Source: Selaginella moellendorffii
Lineage: Eukaryota; Streptophyta; Lycopodiopsida; Selaginellales; Selaginellaceae
Assembly (NCBI RefSeq): GCF_000143415.4
Contig: NW_003314418.1
Location: 180,271 to 244,270 of the forward strand
Reading direction: 5' to 3'
DNA length: 64,000 nt
The notes beneath the pieces were generated by a model. The model was given only the letters and a program-made list of their open reading frames with translations. It had not been told where the DNA came from and did no database searches. Both the position numbers and the translations under genes were made by a program. Below are positions 34,982 to 45,581 of this stretch, one piece after another; the first letter of the stretch is position 1; every line of letters starts with the position of its first letter.

Positions 34982-36076
34982 TGTCGCGAATGTGACTTCG
35001 GGTATTGAAAGATACCTGTCGGCCAATTCTTACAAACACTTTTTGCTTACTGCCACGATGGCAGGAGGTCGGTATTGCCGGTTCCCTTTATTGGCCCCTC
35101 TTGTTCAAGTGTTAGTAAATTGAGCTTAGCATCTGTACTTAGCCGGATGAGCATAAAGACAGAATTCCTAAATATCTATTTAACTAAGCATACTTGGCCC
35201 GGCTTTTTAGTTCTCTTTTGCTCTATCTTGCACTAGTTTGACAAAAACCTCGCGTATTGAGATTAGGCCCTCAATATCGCTGGATGATAACTTATCATGT
35301 CTACCAAACACCCTCGCTATCATGCTTTTTGTGTTAATCTCATTCCAGTCTTAAATGCTATTTATGGAAAGTGTTTAGAGTTGCTCATTTGGCATATCTA
35401 CAGAATGTAGAGATTAGCTTGAACACAATGGTGTTCGCAATCTAGAGCCATTCCATATTTAGTAAGTTTGGAGCTTGTCCCAGAAACTAACTCATGATAC
35501 TAAGGAAGGCTTGGGGTGAAAGCCCAAAGCATGTGTTCCTCAAGGGGGGGGGGGGTCTATGGGGGGTTCCTAAGGATAGTGGGTACGTCGAACATGGCTG
35601 ACCAACTGACCAACCTGAGGTCTCCCGCTTGTATGTCTGTCCTTGTTCTACATCCGGCTTGGGTCTAAGCCCAAGTTCCATTCCATGCTAGTTGGTGGAG
35701 TACCTATGTCCTTGAGTTAGGCCACCAGTATGCCGAAATAGCGCCAGACTCCATTTAGCTCTGTTTTGCATGCTGGTCCTGGCAATGGGATGCTGGTTGC
35801 TCTAGGACTGTTCCAAGTCGCTCCGGGCTTTTGTTCCTTTGCTTCTTGGGCTGTATGCTCAAGAGTTGCTCTATGGTCCGGTTCCATCCCTCCTTGGCTC
35901 CATGCTTGGGAGTTTGGCACCTAGTGGCCCAAGGCCTTAAACCTTGGGTTCCACACCACTGTCTTATGGACACGTGGTATGTGACATGTGGCATATGGAG
36001 GGTTTAAATTCCACTTCATAGTGTTATCCTATGGTAAATCACCATAGGATAAAAGGTAAAAACCACATGCGCTACA
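34982..36076 (+). repeat. LARD2 3' LTR
   Basis: 1095 bp, same ends as the 5' LTR. Contains an uninterrupted run of 12 G at about 35545-35556 and the perfect 11-bp hairpin near 36024-36050. Confidence 0.9.
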
Positions 36077-36449
36077 ACACTCTTGTTCGATCCCAAAGTT
36101 GGCAAGAAACAACTTTGTTGAAGACTGATCAACTTTACCGAGCTTAGTATATCGTAGCAACATAAATACCACCACATAACATTGTGTTAGTTTACACCAC
36201 ATGATTCTACAACTACACAATATTTCCTTGAAAAGAACACAACAAACCAAAAACAACAACAACAAAACCAAAAAAGCAAATTCAAAAAAATGATAACTCA
36301 AGAAAACTCTAGCACAACATCTAATGTACAAACACAACCCTGATCCACTCAAGAACAAGAGCAAGATCAAATACAACAAATACGAGAAGAGAAGAAACAA
36401 CTCTAGCAAAAATTAGAAGTAGGCAAGCAATAAAAGACTCAAGCTTAAA

Positions 36450-37990
36450 TTGAAATCCTTAAAACTATATTCAAGGCTTTCAACAAAACGACCCAAGCCA
36501 CACAAGTTGGCAAACCAAGCAACATCAACACAACTAATGCCAAGGAAGACACAATCAACCAAAATTTAGACTTAGATCAAGATTTACCACCACTCAAAAC
36601 TCATGATTACGAAGATTACAACACCAACAACTTTCAGTCTTATCCAGCTTCTCCAGAAACTAAACCATCACCAACAGTAGAAAGATGGCACTCATCAACC
36701 CAGCAACACCCTATGGCATCATTATTATATATCCAATCTTCACTGGTAGCAAAACTAAAGATGCAAAAAGACATTTTCAGCAATTCAACCAAATTATGTA
36801 AGTAAATTAGCAAGAAGACAATAAAGAATTTCTATTCCCTTTCACACTTAAAAGAAAAGCATTAGAATGGTATTATAATCTTGATGAAAAAACTTAAGTT
36901 TCAAAAAAAAGTTAAGCAATTCAAAGAGAAGTACCAACCTAGTGGCACAACAACTAAATACCTACAACATCTCAATAGCATCAAACAAGGCAATAAAGAA
37001 GATATCAAAGACTATACCCGAAGATTCAAATATCATGCAAAGTGCTACAAAAATCTACTCACTAAACAAGGTAAGTATATTTGGTATGTCTAGGGATTAA
37101 AGTAGATATACTAGCAAATGGTTGCTCTCACAAGTACGGAAGAAGATCTAAATGTCGAGACCTCTATTGACAATATTTCCAAGAAAATCAACAACCTCAA
37201 GAAATAGCTTTGAAAATTTTTAAGAGTAGAAACAACAAAAACAAACGACTCTACAAACTCAAAGTCATGAAGAAAGACAAGAATCAAGAACTTACCAAAA
37301 TACTCAAGAAAGTTACAATCAAAAATAAACTTAAAGAAGGAATATGGTGTACGAAATGTAAGAACAAAAGACACATTCTAACAAAGTGTAAACTACTGAA
37401 TCCTAGGTGTTAGATTTGTGAAAAAGAAGGATATATAGCAAAGATTTGTCAATACAAAAGAGCAACTGAAGTCATATGAATTAAGAATATAACTTGAACT
37501 CCTACACCAAGTAAAAGACATTACAATCAACCCAGACAACAACTATAGCAATGGTAGCTGAACTACCAAAATGAAGGTATATATAATCCTAACCCTAGAT
37601 ACCATTGACAATACAACAATGGCAACCAAGACAATCAGTATCAACAACCATACCAACAGGCTTATCAACAACCTTATCGAGACAACCAACAATGGAGACC
37701 ACCACCTTGGCAAAAAAATTATCAACAACAGTACCACAACAATCAACAATGGAGACCACCTCTGCAATAACTAAACTATCAATAGTAAAATCAACAATAT
37801 GATCCACCACTTAGAGTATTTCCTCGCAACAACTATCAATAGCAACCTCAAACTCAAGAAATCTAACCCCAATACCAACAAAAACAAAATCAAGGTAATC
37901 GACCTTGTCAGCAAGATCAGCAACTCTTACCTCAGGTTCATCTTCAAAGTGTTCATCTTCAATTTAGTCGATGTTGACATTTCTTGTTGT
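36450..37990 (+). pseudogene. Family 3 gag, zinc knuckles and Gln-rich linker
   Basis: A polar N-terminal stretch leads to the gag fold around 36750-37080 (REKYQPSGTTTKYLQHLNSIKQ, with EDIKDYTRRF). Two CCHC-like knuckles are at about 37350-37455 (CTKCKNKRHILTKC, then CEKEGYIAKIC). From 37580 a Gln/Asn/Tyr-rich linker reads QQPYQQAYQQPYRDNQQW and continues as a repeat of QQWRPP. Several stops interrupt it. Confidence 0.75.
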
Positions 37991-38399
37991 TGGAGGAGGT
38001 TTTCGATGCTCTAACTCAAAGTCAGAAAAAACACTACACTCCTGAAGATGACCTTGAGGAAAAGTCAAAGAACAAAAACTCCAAGACAAAGTGCAAGAAA
38101 TCTCAAGGCACGAATGGCAACAAAGCAAGGAACTAATCAACACAATTCAGCAAACCCTTCAACAACAATCTAAAGTTGAAGATGATTAAGAAATTGTGAC
38201 TAAAACTTTGTCAAAATAAGAGGAACAACCAAAGCCCATCACCAACATTCTTTAATAAGGTATCACACTTACCCTTCTAGAACTTTCACAAGTAACTTCG
38301 TACTTGAGAAAACAACTTCTCAAGATATTGCAAGCTTCTTCACCAAAAAACATTAGCTCAAGTCAAGAAAAAAACCAACAACTCATCCTATAAGGCAAA

Positions 38400-38811
38400 C
38401 ATCCAATCTAGCGACTATGGTGAAGATGTACTATGCATCCCAATCATGATAGGAAAGAACAAAGTTATATATGTAATTATCAACGGCAGAACAAATGTCA
38501 ACATTATTGAGTATTCAATTTGCAAAGCAATGGGACTTGGACCAATCCACTCTACACCCTTCAATGTCAAGATGGCCGACAACCAGAGTGTACATCCATC
38601 AGGAATCGTGCACAACATTCCTATCAAGATTAAAAATCAAGAATTTAAAGTAACTTTCATCGTACTCAAGATGGCGAAAGACCAAAGCTGCTACAAAGTA
38701 CTCCTCAAACAAACTTGGCTCAAAACAATAAATACCATCACCTTTGGAGGACATAAAGATGCTCCACAACTATCTACCAATATTATAAAGAAGATTGCAA
38801 AGAAATTTTAA
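38400..38811 (+). pseudogene. Family 3 protease-like domain
   Basis: IPIMIGKNKVIYVIINGRTNVNII, MADNQSVHPSGIVHNIPI and the LLKQTWLKT box match the plant Gypsy aspartic protease pattern (DSGA.xNI, D......G.v.di.v, LLG..wl). The catalytic Asp-Ser/Thr-Gly is replaced by Asn-Gly-Arg in this copy. The frame of about 130 codons is otherwise open. Confidence 0.65.
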
Positions 38812-39254
38812 CTAACCACAATCAAACAATATGACTAGAATGAAGAACTCGACAGCTATGAAGAAGCTCAAATTCTTAAGGCATACCCGAATTAAAAACA
38901 CTAATCTAAGTCAATCTCAACCAAATCATCCTGAAGAAAACAAACAATCAAGATCCTCAACTTCAAAATGAAGATTTCCAACACCAAGATTTGAAAGAAA
39001 AGACAACATTAGCACACATGAAAAAACAACAAGAACATTCAAGCATTAAACTTGAATAGTTTAAACTGACGCATCAACAAATTCCACTCCAAGAACAACC
39101 AGGTCTACAACAAGAAGGATCATGACTTACACCAATACTCAACCTTGAAGAACTAGCTCAAGAAATTAACCTTGGAACATCTGAAGAACCAAAATAACTT
39201 CACATTGCCCAAGAACTTAATGAAGATTTTAAAGCAAAAGCAACCCAACTACTT

Positions 39255-40740
39255 AACACTTATCAAGATGTTTTCACCTGGTCCTAGACTGACTTACAAG
39301 GAATTCCATCTGAACTTTACACACACCGGATTGAACTTCAATCACAAGTGGTACCAACAAAGCAATCAGCCTACCGAATGAATCCCAACATACAAACCAA
39401 AGTCAAAGAAAAGCTTGACAAACTCGAAAATGTTGGATTCATCTTCCCAATTCAAAATCCAAAATGGCTATCACCACTAATCATTGTCCCCAAGAAGAAC
39501 AACAAGCTTAGGACTTGTGTTAATTATAAAAAGCTCAACAATACAACTTAAAAGGACACTTTTGTAAGCAACCAAAGGGAAAAACTCAAAAAATGATCCA
39601 TGGGGTTTAAATATAAAGGGAAAGGGCCCATAAACAAGAGTGCACCCCCTTTTCCAATTGGTTAAGGGTCTTGGGATATTTAGGGTTAAGCGTTCTTGGG
39701 TTTGAATAGTACTGGGCTGGGTGACCTCCCGGGAAGTCCAAATTCATGAGCTTACATTTAGTATTAGAGGGGTCTCGAGTCTGACTCTATTTATTGGCTA
39801 AGGGAATCACACCACATGTTGATTGACATCTGGCTGGTCCAATTTGCTCCCGCTGGGCTCGACCCAAGGGGTAGGGTGATTGACATCTAGCTGGTCCAGT
39901 TTGCTCTTGTTGGGCTCGACCCGAGGGGTAGGGTGTCAAGAGAGTGGGGCTCTCAGGAGAGCTGCAGCTCTCAGCTTCTGTTCACAAGGGTGTAAACTTG
40001 CAAAGAAGTGTAGTGGATTGTAAGCAACCAAAGGGAAAGACTCAAGAAACGATCCATGGGGTTCAAATATAGAGGGAAAGGGCCCATGAACAAGAGTGCA
40101 CCCTCTTTTCCAATTGGTTAAAGGTCTTGGGATATTTAGGGTTAAACGTCCTTGGGTTTAAGTAGTACTGGGTTGGGTGACCTCCTGAATTCATAAGCTT
40201 ACAACTTTTTCAATTCCATTCTCTAATGAAATTCTTGATGCAGTTGCAGGATATGTCATGCCATTTTCTGATGAAATTCTTGAGACAGTCTCAAGATATG
40301 AGATGTACTCTTTTCTCAACGGCTTCGGTAGACACAATCAAGTACACATTGCACCTAAAGATCAACACAAGACGGCTTTCATCAATCCATGGGGAGCATA
40401 CGCCTACCTTTGCATGCCTTTTAGTCTCTCCAATGCACCATTCATGTTTCAATAAATTATCATTGACACTTTTCAAGAATACCTCACCGAATTTATGCGA
40501 GTATTTATGGATGACTTCAGTGTCTTTAGCAACAAAGAAAATCATCTCCAATGCTTAGAGAAATGGTTCATCAAATGCCGTGAACACAATATCATATTGA
40601 ACCCTGACAAGTGCATTTTCTTCGTCAAATCAGGAATTCTACTCAGACATATAGGTTCCAAAGAAGGAATCCTCATCAACAAGGACAAGACCCTCACAGT
40701 CACCAACATACAACATCCATTCAACATTGCAAGCCTTTGA
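39255..40740 (+). pseudogene. Family 3 reverse transcriptase, split by a TRIM
   Basis: 5' half at 39255-39562 (QAYRMNP-type entry, GFIFPIQNPKWLSPLIIVPKK, CVNYKKLN). After the TRIM it resumes at 40209 and contains a tandem duplication of about 13 codons (PFSNEILDAVAGY, then PFSDEILETVSRY). It continues with TAFINPWGAYAYLCMPF and the active-site box FMDDFSVFS, with Phe in the Tyr position and both Asp present. GILLRHIGSKEGI is the thumb. Stops fall at 39550 and 40453. Confidence 0.85.
39563..40203 (+). mobile_element. TRIM element 1
   Basis: 641 bp: LTR 39563-39756 (194 bp) and LTR 40019-40203 (185 bp), both TGTAAGCAACC ... AGCTTACA, flanked by a perfect target duplication ACTTT (39558-39562 and 40204-40208). 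The primer-site position after the first LTR reads TTTAGTATTAGAGGG, a mutated form of TGGTATCAGAG seen in the second copy. GTAGTGGAT precedes the right LTR. No coding capacity: a terminal-repeat retrotransposon in miniature. The interior holds an internal duplication (GATTGACATCTxGCTGGTCCA twice, 39820-39930). Confidence 0.93.
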
Positions 40741-41320
40741 TCATTCCTCGGTAAGATGGGATACCATTGAACATTCATCAAAGACTATGCCACGATTGCA
40801 AAACCTATTGCTAAACTCCTCAAGAAGAATCAAGCTTACAACTGGACTCAAGATTGTCAAAATGCCTTCATCAACCTCAAGAATTCTCTCACCCAAGCTC
40901 CAATACTTGCTCAACCAAACTAGAACAAAGACTTCAACATCCAAGTCAACACCTCCAATTATGCCCTTAGAACGATCTTTTTGCAACAACAAGAAGATCA
41001 TAAAGACTGACCAATCTACTATGCAAGTTGAAGACTCAACTCAGCCGAAATGAACTACACTACAACTGAAAAAGAAGCTCTAGCAATGATCTACATACTC
41101 CAGAAGTTTCGATAGTACCTACTCGGTAACGTCCTCTACTTTCTCAACAAAACAATCCTCACCGATGGAATTGCACGATGGTTCTTACTACTTCAAGAAT
41201 ACAACTTTGAAATCATTTACAAGCCTGGAAGAGAACATGAACCCCTAAGCCACATTACAACTGATAAACAACTGAAACACAATATAGATGACTTTTCTGA
41301 CTCTAATATCCTTTGAATCC
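40741..41320 (+). pseudogene. Family 3 RNase H, broken
   Basis: SFLGKMGYH and FIKDYATIAKPIAKLLKK end the RT connection. FINLKNSLTQAPILAQPN and FNIQVNTSNYALRTIFLQQ correspond to the RNase H start, with the catalytic Asp changed to Asn (VNTS). LNSAEMNYTTTEKEALAMIY is the Glu box. At least five stops interrupt it. Confidence 0.8.
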
Positions 41321-42260
41321 ACACATCACCAACCTAGATGGACAACATCTACTACTACCTTACAACAGCAACAATACCAAGTTGATATTCAACCTCTAAC
41401 AAGTGCAAGCAATTTGTCTTGAGGACAAGACCATATTTAGTCGTGGGAAGAAAATTGTACAAACAAGGAAGAGACAACATTTTACAAAGATGTGCAAACC
41501 TAGAAGAAACATAAGATCTACTTGAAGAAGCTTACTGTGGATAAATAGGTGGACATTTTGCTGAAGAAATCACATCTGAAATAATTTTACAACCAAGACT
41601 TTGGTGGCCAACACTTTGGCACAACTAAGCCAAGTTCTGTCATAAATGTGACATCTACCAATGAACCAAGTATGCACCAAAGAAATAAACTCAAGAACTT
41701 CATCTAAAAACTCTACTCGAACCTTTTCAATGATGGGGACTTGACTTTGTTGGTCCACTTATGACAAGCTCCAAACAAAACTAGTACATTCAAATTGCAA
41801 TAGACTATATCACAAAATGGGCTAAAGCTCAACCAATAAAGACTACTACAACAAAGAACATAACAAAGTTCATTTATGAAAACATCATCACAAGATATGG
41901 CTTACCTTGAGAACTCGTCATTGATCAAAGAACACACTTCATCAATGAAACCATCAAAATTCTGACTCAAAAATTCACTATCCAGCACAAGGCTTCAACA
42001 CCGTACTATCCTCAAGGCAATGGTCAAACAGAGTCTACAAACAAGACACTCAAAAACATCTTTATGAAAATCGTGAAAATAAATCAGAAAAACTGGGATG
42101 ATCACATCTATAATGCTCTATAGGCATATCGAACTACACATAAGGTTTTAACAAATTCAACACTATTCAAGCTCACCTACGGCCTTGAAGCTTTAACACC
42201 ACTCGAGTATATCGTTCTATCACTATGAATGGCAATATAATACAAAATCAACCAAGAAAA
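41321..42260 (+). pseudogene. Family 3 integrase, broken
   Basis: GGHFAEE and CHKCDIYQ form the zinc module. WGLDFVGPLMTSS holds the first Asp, ELVIDQRTHFIN stands where the second catalytic Asp (SDNGTHF) belongs, and YPQGNGQTESTNKTLKNI holds the Glu. NWDDHIYNAL and AYRTTHKVLTNSTLFKLTYGLEA follow. Stops recur throughout. The element ends near 42289 where a different element begins. Confidence 0.85.
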
Positions 42261-42289
42261 ATCTATCAAAAAAATGACTAACCATGCTA

Positions 42290-43879
42290 GAACAACTTAT
42301 TGCTAGCTGAGATCCTTTGACTATCTCGTTTTGAAGCTTTGGAATGCACAAGGAGTCTTTTCTAACTCAGCAAAGATGTTGCTTCATATGATGGCCGAGG
42401 CTAACTATTATCAAACAGTTCTATTGATAGAGTTATGCAATCTCATGTGTGAGGCACTACTTTGATGATGTCCTATGACTAAGGAGGAACATGAGATGCA
42501 TATGAGGCAAATGCTGCCACTATTGAGGGAGAACAAACTGTATTCTAAACTGTCAAAGCGTGAGTTCTTCTTGGAGGAGATCACCTATCTCGGATATGTG
42601 GTGCCATGAGATGGTGTGAAGGAGGATTCTCAAAAGACTCAGATAGTCGTTGACAGTGGATTCTGTAAGAGTGTCTGTTGATCGAGGATGTGTGTTCTGG
42701 TAGAGGCACATTTATTTTGGCCTGGAATGAAGTCAGGTGTTGATAAGTATGTGCACAGTTGCTAGACCGGCCAGGCAGTCACAATGGATTGTCAGAAGCA
42801 TGAAGGTCTCTACCATAGTTAACCTCAGCAGAAGTGGGATAGCATTTTCTATGAATTTTATAGTACACGCTTCAAGACAATGATGCTATCTGGGTTGTTG
42901 TGGATTGTGTGATGATGTTGGCTCACTTCTTCCTTGTGAAGACAAATGCTAAGGATTTTGACCTTGCTCAGCTGTTTTTCTATGGGCTGCCTAAGGATGC
43001 TGTAAGTGATTGGGATCCCACGTTCACTTTGGTGTTTTGGCAGATGGTGTTCCAGAAGCTTGAGACAAAGCTGAGCATGAGCATCCATAGTCAGATGGAC
43101 AAACAAAACAAGTTAATTAAGTGCTGGAAGACATGCTGAGATCGTTTGTTGGTCATCTGAAGAGGCAAAGTATTTGGGAGAAGGACCTGCCTTTGTTAGA
43201 GTTTGCCCATAATTGTGCCTTCCATTTGGCTATTGAGATGGCTCTGTTTATGGCAATGTATGGCTTTCAACCTCGGTCCCCTGTTGGTATGAACTTGGCT
43301 TCTCTTAAGGTGCACCAGGTAAAGGAGTTGGCTGATGAGCATTGTCAGCACAAGCAGTTTCAGGTTGGAGACAAGGTTTTCCTTCGGTTGTCTGAAGCTC
43401 AATGAGCTCTTCAAGGTGGAGGTAGTTCTAAGTTATCGCCACAGTACTGTGGGCCTTGGATTATTCTCAAACGAGTTGGAGACCTTGCCTATCAACTAGA
43501 CTTGCCTAGTGGTGTGTAGGAAGTTGAAGGCATGTTTGCATTCTGGTAATATCTTGGACCAGTCTGCAATCAAGATTCCAGAGATAGATGTTTGAAGGTT
43601 GGCCCTACTTGTGTGTTATAGCAACGGCTAGCGCGCACACATCGTAAGACTTGGAGAGAGTTACTTGTTCAGTGGAATGGTTATTCTCCATATGATGCTA
43701 CATGGGAAGCTGAGGATGATGTTGTTTCCTAATTTTGAGTATGACTTGGATGACATTCTAGAGGAAGAGGAGAAGTAGTCGCTTGCTCCTATCCTTTCTT
43801 TCTTTTCTGACCCCGCTGATGGCTGGAGGTGCTGTGTCACGTGAGACAGTTAGTGTTTTTGTTAGCGGGATGCTTTGCT
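42290..43879 (+). pseudogene. Chromovirus fragment: RT tail, integrase, chromodomain
   Basis: RT end at about 42480-42610 (EEHEMHMRQMLPLL, LSKREFFLEEITYLGYVV). An internal deletion removes RNase H. The integrase zinc part (HLFWPGMKSGVDKYV) and core follow: SDWDPTFTLVFWQ (second Asp), then SQMDKQNKLIKCW where the Glu box belongs (Glu not evident), a frameshift near 43120, LEDMLRSFVGHLKRQ and PLLEFAHNCAFHLAI. GPWIILKRVGDLAYQLDLP is the GPY module. ELLVQWNGYSPYDATWEAEDD (43655-43720) is a chromodomain signature with its Trp intact. Its right end abuts the palindrome at about 43880. Confidence 0.85.
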
Positions 43880-44039
43880 AGCTTCTCTCTCCTCAGCTAC
43901 TGTTCATCATAGTTGGAGCAGAGGGAAAAATGTCACCGTATTTCGTGATGAACCAGCTGATTCTGGACCTAGGTCTCTGATCAAAGAGCCAAATACCAAC
44001 TGCAAATTTGCATGTGAAGAGGTGTTCAAGCATCTTCAG
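43880..44039 (-). pseudogene. zf-RVT exon remnant, left arm
   Basis: Reverse complement of 57250-57408: the end of the zf-RVT-like frame (MLEHLFTCKFA, LFDQRPRSRISWFITKY region), joined directly to the unknown exon at 44040 because the 2.3 kb between them in the right arm is absent here. Two changes versus the right arm alter the sequence. Too short to be functional. Confidence 0.7.
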
Positions 44040-44468
44040 TCACCTTCCAGTTGAGCTCTCCAACAATCTTGACGTGCGGATGCGTGCAAACTGCTCCTTG
44101 AGCCAGGACCATTTCTCCAGGAGATAACTTATGCTACAACACTCTCTGATCGACGATCTCAATGTGGAAAGATCCACAAAGCTGTCCCACTCATCATAGT
44201 TGTAGAAGAAATCATCCTCATACTGCATCTGCAACCTTGCTCGAGCCCAAGCCTCCGCCATTGCAAGCTTCTCCCTCATCTTGATCAGCTCACACTTGAG
44301 GCGGCAAAACAAGTCCAGGTCCTGAGGAACAACAATGGAATACACCTTTCCTGGGTATCTGTCTCGAAACCTGTGAAAGTACAGTGGACGATGTGGTGTT
44401 TCAGATCGCAGCGGAATGATAACTTGATGAAAGCAACAAAACCATCGAGCTCGCTCTTTGGGGATCAA
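44040..44468 (-). CDS. Uncharacterised 142-aa protein, left arm
   Basis: An intact frame on the minus strand containing PHRPLYFHRFRDRY, GKVYSIVVPQDLDLF, a charged helix (KCELIKMREKLAMAEAWAR), an acidic aromatic patch (YEDDFFYNYDEWDSFVDL) and a basic C-terminus. No membrane segment or signal peptide. It is the best preserved of three copies (others 3912-4463 and 54457-54783). It is probably one or more exons of a larger former gene, since TACTTTCACAG before GTTTCGAG could be a splice acceptor. Family not recognised. Confidence 0.4.
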   Translation of the reverse strand: MIPKERARWFCCFHQVIIPLRSETPHRPLYFHRFRDRYPGKVYSIVVPQDLDLFCRLKCELIKMREKLAMAEAWARARLQMQYEDDFFYNYDEWDSFVDLSTLRSSIRECCSISYLLEKWSWLKEQFARIRTSRLLESSTGR

Positions 44469-45581
44469 TTATCATCTCCTCCTTTGAAGCAATGAGCAGC
44501 AGGCCTTGATCGCATCCAGAAGTACTAGAGATAGTCTGCAAAAGCAAGTTTGACACCAGTGGCCTCGTTTCAAAGGCCTGCTGTGGACTTCAACAGAAGA
44601 AAAAGAAGAAAAATAAACTCAAGTTTCAAAATTTATAGAGATCCATACAATCCAAATCAAGATCAATCTTCCATGAACTTAATGCCACTTTCAGCACCTC
44701 CAAGCTCTGCCAAAAAACGTAGCCACGGTATGCCACAATCGTTCGCTTGAAAATCTGAAGATGTCAATCGAAGCATGCAAGCAAAAACATGAAGTAAAGA
44801 AGCACAGGTGGACAACAAAGGAGATGAACTGAGCGAGGCCAAGAACACATAAGGACTGAATGTAAGCATGTGAGGCCTTGTGCGGTTTTTTCCTCTGTGC
44901 GTGGCTTCATGTGCAAAGAGTTTGGTGTGGTAAGGTATGTTGCGGAGCAGCCAGAAGCCCAGGGTGAATATAAGTACGTGAGGCCTTGTGAGGTTTTACC
45001 ACCGCCCGAGGACTCCTGTGCACAGGCCCCGGGTGAGAGTCATTTGCGAAAGTGTTCTGCATGAAACTGGTGCCCTGAGGCTTCTGGCCGTGTAGCCCCA
45101 TGAAGAGCATTTTTTATTTAATTTGTGTAGAGTGTGGTTTATTTTTGCATATTGAGTGTATCGATATCTTTTAGTTAGCAGATTATATTGAAGAACTGAA
45201 GACTACCTACAGTTAAGTGCATGCAGCAACAGATTATATAAAAAATGAATGCAGAGAATAACAAATCGGGATTTCTAGGAAGTTCGTGCGTGTTGTTAGT
45301 AATAATAAGTAATAATAATAATAATCATAAAAACCTGATGTTCAGCCAGTTAGAAGATTGTCTGAAAATTATGCATGTACTGATTCTTCAGCTATTGAGC
45401 AATTGATTGCTGCTGGCTCACTTTCTATATATATCAAAGCGATTTGTTTTTAACAATAAACATCTATAAGCTGTGACATTGTAGAGTTTGAAAAGGAAAA
45501 GAATTAGAAAAAGAAAAAACAGAAAACACGAGCTTTTTACTGCTACAGTTAAGTACTAACAAATCGGGATTTCTAGGGTAT
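44469..45581. other. Shared upstream region of the unknown gene and the PPR gene
   Basis: Divergent intergenic stretch between the minus-strand unknown frame and the plus-strand PPR gene, conserved in the right arm (53245-54456) and partly in copy 1 (3173-3900). It includes short conserved frames (for example 44870-45064) that are out of frame with any known domain. It also holds an AAT-repeat tract (45300-45330) and TATATATATCAAAG at about 45426-45439, which could serve as a TATA element about 150 bp before the PPR start. Confidence 0.4.
45426..45439 (+). promoter_or_regulatory. Possible TATA element of the PPR-DYW gene
   Basis: TATATATATCAAAG, conserved in the right arm at about 53367-53381 in reverse complement. 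Position about 150 bp upstream of the first ATG is plausible for a plant promoter with a short leader. No experimental support is visible. Confidence 0.3.

Larger units (their letters stand above)
29019..36076 (+). mobile_element. LARD2: non-autonomous LTR retrotransposon of the chromovirus LTR family
   Basis: Direct LTRs 29019-30148 and 34982-36076, both TGTCGC(A/G)AATGTGACTTC ... CATGCGCTACA. Flanks GCACT (29014-29018) and ACACT (36077-36081) are a target duplication with one mismatch. A tRNA-Met-type primer site follows the 5' LTR and the purine tract AAGGGGGGAGAG (34970-34981) precedes the 3' LTR. The 4.8-kb interior has no gag or pol on either strand. LTRs and 3' leader match the chromovirus at 6611-8050, which is its likely source of enzymes. 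LTR divergence is clearly larger than in LARD1, so it is older. Confidence 0.9.
36077..42289 (+). mobile_element. Decayed Ty3/Gypsy element (family 3)
   Basis: Plus-strand gag, double zinc knuckle, Gln/Asn-rich linker, protease, RT, RNase H and integrase are readable in order through many stop codons. A large share of the stops are TAG, TAA or TGA where CAG, CAA or CGA (Gln, Arg) is expected, as produced by deamination of methylated cytosine. Its 5' part is interrupted by LARD2 and its RT by a TRIM. No LTR was identified. An inverted piece of its gag occurs at 59395-59640. Confidence 0.85.

Noticed and set aside
36029-36409. Leu/Phe-rich minus-strand frame, possibly a membrane protein
   Set aside because: It lies across the LARD2 LTR end and the A/C-rich leader of family 3; the hydrophobicity results from the complement of an Asn/Gln-rich stretch.
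37543-37810. Val/Leu/Ile-rich minus-strand frames
   Set aside because: Complement of the Gln/Asn-rich linker of family 3 gag.
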